Shown here in pieces: positions 58,246-64,000 of a stretch of DNA of 64,000 nucleotides. The stretch spans positions 2,852,001 through 2,916,000 of the forward strand of contig NZ_CP040788.1 of NCBI RefSeq assembly GCF_021922985.1, given 5' to 3'. Source of the stretch: Clavibacter michiganensis subsp. tessellarius. GTDB taxonomy: Bacteria; Actinomycetota; Actinomycetes; Actinomycetales; Microbacteriaceae. The position numbers were made by a program, and so were the translations under genes. Each line of letters starts with the position of its first letter. Positions within the stretch are counted from its first letter, which is position 1. The notes beneath the pieces were generated by a model that made no database searches, was not told the DNA's origin, and was given only the letters and a program-made list of their open reading frames with translations.

Positions 58246-59712
58246 TCAGCCGACGATCGGACGCTCCTCGGAGCGCTGGAAGAGCTGGCGGCGCGTGCTC
58301 GCCGCGAGCGCGGCCGCGAGGGTCACGGTGCCGACGCGCCCCAGGAACATCGTGGCCGCGAGCACGTACTTCGCGGGATCCGTGGCCTCGGCCGTGAAGC
58401 CCGTGCTGAGCCCCGAGGTGGCGAACGCGCTGATGGCGTCGAAGAGCACGTAGTCGAGGCGCTCGCCGGAGATCTGCAGCAGCACGATGCTGCTGAGCGC
58501 CACGGTCGTCGCGCCCCAGAGCACGATGCTCACCGCGAGGCGCAGCACGTCGCTCGGGATGCGGCGCTCGAACACCTCCATCGACTCGCTGCCGCGGGCC
58601 TCGGCGAAGGCCGCGAGGAACAGGATCGCGAGGGTGGTGACCTTGATGCCGCCGGCCGTGGACGCGGATCCGCCGCCGATGAACATGAGCATGTCGGTGA
58701 CCAGCAGGCTCGCGTTCCCGAAGTCGGCCATGTCGAGCGTGGAGAAGCCGCCGGAGCGCGTCATCACCGAGAGGAAGAGCGCCTGGAACCCGTGCTGCAC
58801 GGGGTCCATGAGCGCGAAGGTCCTCCTGTTGTCCCACTCGAGCACGACGTAGGCGAGCGTGCCGAGCACGATGAGGATGAGCGACGTCCAGAGCGTGAGC
58901 TTCACGTGCACGGAGAACCGCCGCGGCTTCCGCCAGCCGCGGTACACGGCGTAGATGACGGGGAAGCCGATGCTGCCGAGGAAGACGCCGACCATGAGCA
59001 GGCTGAGGAACCAGTAGTCCCGGTGGTACAGCTCGAAGCCGGCCTCGCTGAAGACGAAGCCCGTGTTCGTGAAGGCCATGAGCGAGTAGTAGAAGGAGTC
59101 GAGCGCGGCCTGGCCGACGGGGATGCCCTCCAGGAGGATCCGCGGGAACAGCAGCGCGGCGATCGACAGCTCGATGACGAGCGCGCTGATCGCGACGGTG
59201 AGCAGCAGCGTGCCGATCTCGCCGAGCTTCACGGCCTGGCCCTCGGCGACGGGACCGTGGTGGATCCGCAGCGGGTTGCTGTCGCTGGCCGCCATGAGCC
59301 GGGCCTTGAGGCCGAGGCGGCGCGACACGATGAGGCCCATGATCGACGCGAGCGTGAGCACCCCGATGCCGCCGATCTGCACGCCGAGCGCGATGAACGC
59401 GTGGCCGAGCGGGGTCCAGTAGGTCGCCATGTCGACGGTCGCGAGGCCCGTGACGCAGATGGCGGACACGGCCGTGAAGAGCGCGTCGGCGAACGGCGCG
59501 GTGTCGCCCGTCGACGTCATGCCGGGGAGCATGAGGATCGTCGTGAGCGTGAACACGAGCGCCGCGAAGATGAGGATGGCGAAGCGGGCCGGCGTGGAGT
59601 GCGCGAAGTAGTCGAGGAAGTCGCGGATGCGACCCAGCAGCGGGCGCCCGTGATCCGGCTTGACGCGCATGGTCCCCTGTCCGCTCCGAGGCCGGTCGGC
59701 CCGGATCGTCAT
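58246..59712 (-). CDS. ktrB: Potassium transporter, TrkH/KtrB family
   Basis: Membrane subunit of a Ktr-type potassium uptake system, 488 residues. It has four channel-like repeats; filter-like segments include VSAICVTGLATVD, MAFTNTGFVFSEAG, VMTRSGGFSTLD and AFATSGLSTGF. ATG 59712 is in frame; ATG 59670 has a better ribosome site (AGGGG) and gives 474 residues. Upstream of ktrA in one unit. Confidence 0.9.
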   Translation of the reverse strand: MTIRADRPRSGQGTMRVKPDHGRPLLGRIRDFLDYFAHSTPARFAILIFAALVFTLTTILMLPGMTSTGDTAPFADALFTAVSAICVTGLATVDMATYWTPLGHAFIALGVQIGGIGVLTLASIMGLIVSRRLGLKARLMAASDSNPLRIHHGPVAEGQAVKLGEIGTLLLTVAISALVIELSIAALLFPRILLEGIPVGQAALDSFYYSLMAFTNTGFVFSEAGFELYHRDYWFLSLLMVGVFLGSIGFPVIYAVYRGWRKPRRFSVHVKLTLWTSLILIVLGTLAYVVLEWDNRRTFALMDPVQHGFQALFLSVMTRSGGFSTLDMADFGNASLLVTDMLMFIGGGSASTAGGIKVTTLAILFLAAFAEARGSESMEVFERRIPSDVLRLAVSIVLWGATTVALSSIVLLQISGERLDYVLFDAISAFATSGLSTGFTAEATDPAKYVLAATMFLGRVGTVTLAAALAASTRRQLFQRSEERPIVG

Positions 59713-59747
59713 GGTACTGCGAGTGCGCGACGGAATACCCTTCGGGC

Positions 59748-60290
59748 ATGGCTGACATCTTCGACGTCGTGTCGGATCCCACCCGACGCGACCTCCTCCG
59801 CGTGCTGCTCGACCGACGTGCCGTGCCCGAGGCGCCCACCGGCGAGATCAGCGTCTCCGAGCTCGTGCAGACGCTCGGGATCAGCCAGCCGACCGTGTCG
59901 AAGCACCTGCGGGTGCTGCGCGACATCGGCCTCGTGTCCGTCCGCGAGGAGGGGCAGCACCGCTACTACCGGCTGGAGCCCGCGCCGCTCGAGGCGCTCG
60001 AGGCCTGGGTCGCGCCGTTCGCGGCGGCCGACCGCGTCGCCGCCGACGACGGCCACGCCGACCCCGACACCGGGCTGCTCGGCGGCGGCCTCTCGGCGGA
60101 TCCCGACGGCGAGGACGGCGGCGACCCGGCCGGCTACCCGTTCGCCGCGTCGCTCGGCCGCATCTGGGCCGACACCCGCTACCAGGCGGCCGCCGCGGTG
60201 CACGACGCGACCCGTGTCGCCGGCTCCGCCGGGCAGGCGTCGCTCGGCCGGCTGCGCGGCCGCAAGCCGGGGAACGCACGGGACGTGTGA
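59748..60290 (+). CDS. ArsR family transcriptional regulator
   Basis: 180-residue winged-helix protein: DPTRRDLLRVLLDRR, then ELVQTLGISQPTVSKHLRVL for the recognition helix and EEGQHRYYRLEP for the wing. No metal-binding cysteines, so a non-metal signal is likely. Long C-terminal Asp/Gly-rich part. ATG six bases after TACCCT, leaderless. Divergent from ktrB by 35 bases and so able to affect it. Confidence 0.88.
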   Translation: MADIFDVVSDPTRRDLLRVLLDRRAVPEAPTGEISVSELVQTLGISQPTVSKHLRVLRDIGLVSVREEGQHRYYRLEPAPLEALEAWVAPFAAADRVAADDGHADPDTGLLGGGLSADPDGEDGGDPAGYPFAASLGRIWADTRYQAAAAVHDATRVAGSAGQASLGRLRGRKPGNARDV

Positions 60291-60412
60291 TGCAGGATGT
60301 GACACGATGGACACGCGTCCACCCGGACCCCTAGACTCGCGCACCAGCGCCCGCATCGCGGGGGCTACGAGGTCCGTGAGCCGGTCACGCAGAACGAGGA
60401 GTCGATCCGCCC

Positions 60413-60652
60413 ATGTCGCGTGACCTGTCCGACGTCCGATTCCTCACGGTGGCCGAGGTCGCCGAGATGATGCGCGTCTCCAAGATGACCGTCTACCGCC
60501 TCGTGCACTCGGGCGACCTGCCCGCCATCCGCTTCGGCCGCTCGTTCCGCGTGCCGGAGTCCGCCGTGCTCGCCGCGATCGACCCGTCGAACGCGCTGCC
60601 CGGCGAGCCCGGGGAGGCCTCGCGTCACTCCGGCATGTCGGATGTCGGCTAG
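60413..60652 (+). CDS. Excisionase-family HTH protein
   Basis: 79-residue MerR/AlpA-like helix-turn-helix protein (RFLTVAEVAEMMRVSKMTVY then GDLPAIRFGRSFRVPESAV). Not a phage excisionase in this setting: a similar protein sits between proC and the bS22 gene in mycobacteria. Probably a chromosomal regulator. A TAGACT box overlapping its stop codon (60649-60654) serves the next gene. Confidence 0.88.
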   Translation: MSRDLSDVRFLTVAEVAEMMRVSKMTVYRLVHSGDLPAIRFGRSFRVPESAVLAAIDPSNALPGEPGEASRHSGMSDVG

Positions 60653-60724
60653 ACTCCTCTGAGGCTATTTTCCGCGGGTCACCAGAGCCCGCGTGTTCCG
60701 TCCGGCAACAGATGAGGTGCCCCT

Positions 60725-60823
60725 ATGGGTTCAGTGATCAAGAAGCGTCGCAAGCGCATGGCGAAGAAGAAGCACCGCAAGCTGCTTCGCAAGACGCGCC
60801 ACCAGCGTCGCAACAAGAAGTAG
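60725..60823 (+). CDS. 30S ribosomal protein bS22 (AURKAIP1/COX24 domain)
   Basis: A 32-residue, extremely basic protein (MGSVIKKRRKRMAKKKHRKL, then Arg/Lys-rich to the end), the actinobacterial small ribosomal protein bS22 seen in mycobacterial 30S structures. ATG 60725 with GAGG seven bases upstream. Own promoter TAGACT upstream, own terminator downstream. Too short for most gene finders. Confidence 0.93.
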   Translation: MGSVIKKRRKRMAKKKHRKLLRKTRHQRRNKK

Positions 60824-60857
60824 AGCGCACGCGTCCACGAGGGCGCCGAACGCGACG

Positions 60858-60893
60858 AGAGGACGCCGACCCGGAGACGGGGCGGCGTCCTCT
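60858..60893 (+). terminator. Intrinsic terminator of the bS22 gene
   Basis: AGAGGACGCCG (60858-60868) pairs with CGGCGTCCTCT (60883-60893), 11 pairs, then TTCGTCTGT. Confidence 0.82.
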
Positions 60894-60947
60894 TCGTCTG
60901 TCCGGGGAGCGCGCCGGGCGGAGGGCCGAGGGCGGAGGGCGCCGCCG

Positions 60948-61700
60948 TCAGCCGGCGGTCGCGCCGCCCGCCTCCGCGGCCTCGCGCCGCACGCGTCGAC
61001 GGGCGTCGCGGATGCTCGCGCGCTGCAGCCGCATCGACGGCCAGCCCGCCGTGCGCGCGTGCGCCGCGAGCGCCTGGTCGGGGTTCACCACCACCGGGTG
61101 CCCGACCAGCGTGAGCAGCGGGATGTCGTGCCGCGAGTCGGAGTACGCCCAGCACGCGGCCGCGTCCGCCCCCGTGCGCGCGAGGAGGGCCCGGGCCGCC
61201 GTCGCCTTGTGCTCGCCGTGCAGGAACTCGCCCGCGAGGCGGCCCGTGTAGGCGCCCGCCTCGACCTCGAGCGCGCTGCCCAGCGCGCCCGTGAGGCCGA
61301 GCCGCCGCGCGATCACGTCGGCGAGGAACGACGGCGACGCCGTGACGAGCCAGACCTGGTGGCCATTCGCGAGGTGCTCGCGCGCGAGGTCGAGCGTCTC
61401 CGGCCAGACCGTGGCGGCCGTGTGCCGCACGTACACGTCGTCGGCCAGCCGCGCCATCTGCGCCACCGTGACGCCCGTCACGATCTGGAGGCCGCGGGCG
61501 CGCGCCGAGGCGAGGTGCCGGTCGTTCTCGCCGCGGGCCTTGAAGCGCGCGTGCTTCCACCCTGCGCCGACGATGTCGCGGGTCGTGAGGAGGCCCGCCG
61601 CGCGGAGTCCGCGCACGAGGTGGAACACGCTCGCGCCGTGGATCAGGGTGTTGTCCACGTCGAAGAACGCGAGGACCGGGGCGCCCGCCTGCTCGACCAT
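60948..61700 (-). CDS. HAD-IB family phosphatase (SerB-like)
   Basis: 250-residue HAD phosphatase of the subfamily near phosphoserine phosphatase. Motif I FDVDNTLIHGAS, motif II VTASPSFLADVIA, motif III with HGEHKATAARAL, motif IV AYSDSRHDIPLL. It is a non-standard SerB that in mycobacteria is next to this same gene block. The substrate may not be phosphoserine. A TACGCT box lies nine bases before the ATG. Confidence 0.87.
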   Translation of the reverse strand: MVEQAGAPVLAFFDVDNTLIHGASVFHLVRGLRAAGLLTTRDIVGAGWKHARFKARGENDRHLASARARGLQIVTGVTVAQMARLADDVYVRHTAATVWPETLDLAREHLANGHQVWLVTASPSFLADVIARRLGLTGALGSALEVEAGAYTGRLAGEFLHGEHKATAARALLARTGADAAACWAYSDSRHDIPLLTLVGHPVVVNPDQALAAHARTAGWPSMRLQRASIRDARRRVRREAAEAGGATAG

Positions 61701-61788
61701 GATCGGGCCAGCGTAGGCGACGCTCCCGCGCCCCGCCCCCGACGGTCCCGAGGGCGGGGCGACGGCCGGGCTCGCCTACGCTGGGCGG

Positions 61789-62052
61789 ATGAGCGCAACG
61801 GTCCTCACCCTCGTCGGCAAGCCCGGCTGCCACCTCTGCGACGACGCCCGCGACGTCGTGACCCGCGTGCTCGGCGAGCTCGACCCGGCGCGCGGCGCCG
61901 AGGTCACGCTCGAGGAGCGGAGCATCCTCGACGACCGCGCGCTCGCCGAGGAGTACGCGGAGGAGATCCCGGTGCTGCTCATCGACGGCCGCGTGCACAA
62001 CCACTGGCGGATCGACGCCGGCCGGCTGCGCGCCGCGCTCGACGCCCGCTGA
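61789..62052 (+). CDS. Glutaredoxin-family protein
   Basis: 87-residue thioredoxin-fold protein with active site CHLC (Cys14 and Cys17) and the cis-proline in EEIPVLLIDG. DUF836-like small glutaredoxin; partner unknown. ATG six bases after TACGCT, leaderless. Divergent from the HAD-IB gene. Confidence 0.9.
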   Translation: MSATVLTLVGKPGCHLCDDARDVVTRVLGELDPARGAEVTLEERSILDDRALAEEYAEEIPVLLIDGRVHNHWRIDAGRLRAALDAR

Positions 62053-62098
62053 CCCGGGCCGTCCGCCGGCGCGTGCCGCGCGCGGCTAGGGTCGTCGC

Positions 62099-62401
62099 AT
62101 GACCCTGCGCCACGTCGTCTCCTGGAAGCTCGCCGACCGCGATCCCGCCGCCCTCGACCGCGACGCGGCCCGCGCCGCGGAGGCGCTCGGGACCCTGCCG
62201 GCGCTGGTGCCCGGCATCCGGTCCTTCCAGGTGGGGCGCGACGTCGTCGGATCCGCCCGCAGCCACGACCTCGTGCTCATCGCCGACTTCGACGACCGCG
62301 CGGCCCTCGACGCGTACGACGTGCACCCGGAGCACCAGCGCGTCGCCGCCGTCGTGCGGAGCCTCGTGTCGTCCGCGGCGTCGGTCGACTTCGAGGTCTG
62401 A
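62099..62401 (+). CDS. Dabb family (stress-responsive alpha-beta barrel) protein
   Basis: 100-residue dimeric ferredoxin-like barrel protein: LRHVVSWKLADRDP at the start and DFDDRAALDAYDVHPEHQRV near the end are diagnostic. The role in bacteria is unclear. ATG six bases after TAGGGT, leaderless. The LacI gene follows after 19 bases. Confidence 0.9.
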   Translation: MTLRHVVSWKLADRDPAALDRDAARAAEALGTLPALVPGIRSFQVGRDVVGSARSHDLVLIADFDDRAALDAYDVHPEHQRVAAVVRSLVSSAASVDFEV

Positions 62402-62420
62402 CGTCGCCGCGGATGACCGC

Positions 62421-63494
62421 GTGACCGGACGCGACGGGGGCTCCCGGGCGCCCCGGCGCCGCATCACGCTCGCGCAGGTGGCGGAGCGCGCTGGGGTCTC
62501 GCGGTCCGCGGTCTCCTTCGCCCTCACGGGGCGGACCGACCAGCGGCTCTCCGTGGACACGATCGAGCGGATCCGGCAGGCCGCCGACGAGCTCGGCTAC
62601 CGCCCGAACATGACCGCCCGGACCCTCCGCACCGGCCGCTCCGGCACGGTCGCGCTCGTGTCCGACTTCGTCAGCAGCACGTCGCACGCGAACTCGATGG
62701 TCCGCGGGGCGCTCGACGCGCTGCGCGAGCGGGACACGATCCTCTTCACCGTCGACACGCAGGGCGACGCGCGGCAGGAGGAGCAGCTCCTCGAGAGCCT
62801 GCTCGGACGGGCCGTCGACGGCGTGCTCTACGCCTCCATGTTCACGCGCGTCGTGGAGCCGCCCGCCCTCCTCGACCAGGTGCCGCACGTGCTGCTCAAC
62901 TGCGTGCCCGCCCGCGGCACGGCGTCGGCGGTCGTGCCGGACGAGGACGCCGCGGGCCACGACGCCGCGCGCCTGCTCGTCGACCTCGGCCACCGGGATC
63001 GGATCTGGTTCGTCGGCGGCCTGCCCGCCGGGGTCACGGGCGGGCCGGCGTGGCGCGGCTGGGCGCCGCTCGCGCTCGAGGAGCGGCTCGCCGGGGTGCG
63101 CCGCGCGCTCGCCGACGCGGGCCTCGTCCTCGCGGGCGTGCGGGACGTGGAGCGCGACTGGGACACGGCCGACGGACGCGACGCGGTGGCCGCGCTGCTC
63201 GGATCCGGGGCCCGGCCGACCGCCCTCGTCTGCGCGAACGACGCCGTGGCCGCGGGGGCCTACCAGGCGCTGCACCGCGCGGGGCTGCGCGTGCCGGAGG
63301 ACGTGTCGGTGGTCGCCTTCGACGGGAGCGCGATCAGCCGCGCGCTGGATCCGCCGCTCGCCTCGGTCGCGCTGCCGCAGCTGGAGCTCGGGCGCCTCGC
63401 CGTGGAGCTGCTGTTCGACCGGGAGGCGGAGCCCGCCGTGCACCGGATCCCGATGGCCCTCGCGGCCGGGGCCTCGGTCGGCCCCGTCCGCTGA
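62421..63494 (+). CDS. LacI family transcriptional regulator
   Basis: 357-residue repressor. HTH: ITLAQVAERAGVSRSAVSFAL; sugar-binding domain with VCANDAVAAGAYQAL and VVAFDGSAISRAL. The GTG start is only 19 bases after the Dabb gene with no strong ribosome site. It probably regulates the downstream MFS transporter through the palindrome at 63522-63539. Confidence 0.88.
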   Translation: MTGRDGGSRAPRRRITLAQVAERAGVSRSAVSFALTGRTDQRLSVDTIERIRQAADELGYRPNMTARTLRTGRSGTVALVSDFVSSTSHANSMVRGALDALRERDTILFTVDTQGDARQEEQLLESLLGRAVDGVLYASMFTRVVEPPALLDQVPHVLLNCVPARGTASAVVPDEDAAGHDAARLLVDLGHRDRIWFVGGLPAGVTGGPAWRGWAPLALEERLAGVRRALADAGLVLAGVRDVERDWDTADGRDAVAALLGSGARPTALVCANDAVAAGAYQALHRAGLRVPEDVSVVAFDGSAISRALDPPLASVALPQLELGRLAVELLFDREAEPAVHRIPMALAAGASVGPVR

Positions 63495-63510
63495 GGAGTG
63501 GGAACGGGAC

Positions 63511-63540
63511 TTCCGGTCGGGTGCTAGATCGTTGTAGCAT
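63511..63540 (+). promoter_or_regulatory. Promoter and LacI-type operator of the MFS gene
   Basis: -35 TTCCGG (63511-63516), 18-base spacer, -10 TAGCAT (63535-63540). TGCTAGATCGTTGTAGCA (63522-63539) is an inverted repeat with central CG, 7 of 9 pairs, lying over the spacer and -10. Confidence 0.68.
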
Positions 63541-63603
63541 CCTGTCCGCGCGCCAGGTGCCCGACCGGGTCGCGATCTCACGACGCATACGAAGGAGTAT
63601 GGG

Positions 63604-64000
63604 ATGACCGCTGTCGAGGGGGCCCGCGTGGCCCCGAACGCCTGGTGGGTGGGCTTCGTGTGCGGGATGGCGACGTTCGTCGACGCCGCCGCCACGACGG
63701 GCGTGGGGATCGCGCTCGTGCTCTTCCTCGCGCCGCCCACGGGAGGACCCGGGCTCACGGGCGCGGAGGTCGGCTACCTCACGGCCGTGCTCACCGCGGG
63801 GGTCGCCGCCGGCTCCCTCCTCGGCGGATGGGCGGGCGACCGGTTCGGCCGGCGCCGCGTGTTCCTGACCACCATGACGCTGATCGTCGTCGGGTCGGCC
63901 ACGCCGTTCCTCGGCGTCTCGATCGACGTGCTGCTGCCTGGGATCGCGCTCATCGGCGTCGGGGTGGGCGCGGACCTGCCGGTGGCGCTCGCGACCGTCT
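63604..64000 (+). CDS. MFS transporter (5' part, continues beyond window)
   Basis: First 132 residues of a major facilitator superfamily transporter. Spans 1 to 4 are visible; the loop after span 2 has motif A, GGWAGDRFGRRRVF. ATG 63604 follows AAGGAG by six bases, after a leader of roughly 55 bases. Controlled probably by the LacI protein just upstream. The substrate is likely a sugar or polyol, given the regulator type. The 3' part lies outside the window. Confidence 0.88.
   Translation, partial: MTAVEGARVAPNAWWVGFVCGMATFVDAAATTGVGIALVLFLAPPTGGPGLTGAEVGYLTAVLTAGVAAGSLLGGWAGDRFGRRRVFLTTMTLIVVGSATPFLGVSIDVLLPGIALIGVGVGADLPVALATV

Noticed and set aside
60413-60652. Excisionase-like HTH as evidence of a mobile element
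   Set aside because: No integrase or attachment repeats are nearby, and a similar gene occupies the same core neighbourhood in mycobacteria.
1-64000. CRISPR arrays, insertion sequences, prophage genes or rRNA
   Set aside because: I saw no regularly spaced direct repeats, transposase motifs, phage structural genes or rRNA sequence.

Overview
The window is a GC-rich (about 73% G+C) actinobacterial chromosome segment. Gene content, codon use and promoter style point to a Microbacteriaceae plant-associated actinobacterium, most like Clavibacter. That name is an inference from recalled gene families, not a database match. It looks like ordinary chromosome: three tRNAs, many housekeeping genes, and no insertion sequence, phage, plasmid or CRISPR signature.

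Layout. 0.1-3.4 kb: kynureninase, then a minus-strand SDR and Gfo/Idh oxidoreductase pair. 3.5-7.1 kb: a HEAT-repeat/glycosyltransferase fusion translationally coupled to a GT1-type glycosyltransferase. 7.2-12.5 kb: a 57-residue membrane protein, the coupled set permuted ATP-grasp / alpha-E / transglutaminase, then a hydrolase plus acetyltransferase pair. 12.5-22.7 kb is the surface and secretion region: a secreted Cys-rich protein, an LPXTG-anchored repeat protein coupled to an S53 (sedolisin) protease, a divergent TetR regulator, a Tat-exported phospholipase C, and an SOS-box-controlled AlkB. 22.8-29.0 kb: a membrane protein, a domain-swapped lipoate ligase, a small GNAT, a second Cys-rich protein, an amidase-like lipoprotein, a DUF2809 protein and phosphoglucomutase.

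29.0-34.9 kb: pheA, serS coupled to a HAD phosphatase, tRNA-Ser(TGA), an LCP cell-wall ligase, tRNA-Ser(GCT) and an unknown duplicated-domain protein. 34.9-38.0 kb: a LacI regulator with a LacI-type operator upstream of a leader peptide, ThuA and a Gfo/Idh enzyme, a likely sugar-catabolic unit. 38.1-46.9 kb: a GH13 enzyme, tRNA-Arg(ACG), a tightly coupled PadR / HAAS-membrane-protein / receiver-less LuxR unit, a YidC paralogue with an AlaX-like editing protein, an aldo/keto reductase and a PlsC-like acyltransferase. 46.9-55.4 kb: a structured intergenic region, panD, a BrkB-family protein, photolyase, a GT2-like membrane protein, a MarR regulator, a winged-helix regulator preceded by a leaderless peptide gene, then upp and tadA divergently, and a third small Cys-tailed secreted peptide. 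55.5-64.0 kb: a CDF transporter, proC, a Ktr-type potassium uptake pair, ArsR, an excisionase-type HTH protein, ribosomal protein bS22, a HAD-IB phosphatase, a glutaredoxin-like protein, a Dabb protein, a second LacI regulator and the start of an MFS transporter with its own operator.

Three window-wide signals stand out. About twenty genes start exactly six (range five to nine) bases after a TANNNT -10 box, so leaderless mRNA is the normal way single genes begin here, while genes inside operons use GGAGG-type sites or four-base stop/start overlaps. The palindrome GGATCC is strongly over-represented in all reading frames. Two unlinked genes encode proteins that share a C-terminal Cys-containing tail (CAIA ... 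DT..SYC), and a third small secreted peptide also ends in cysteines; these are the best candidates for something undescribed.
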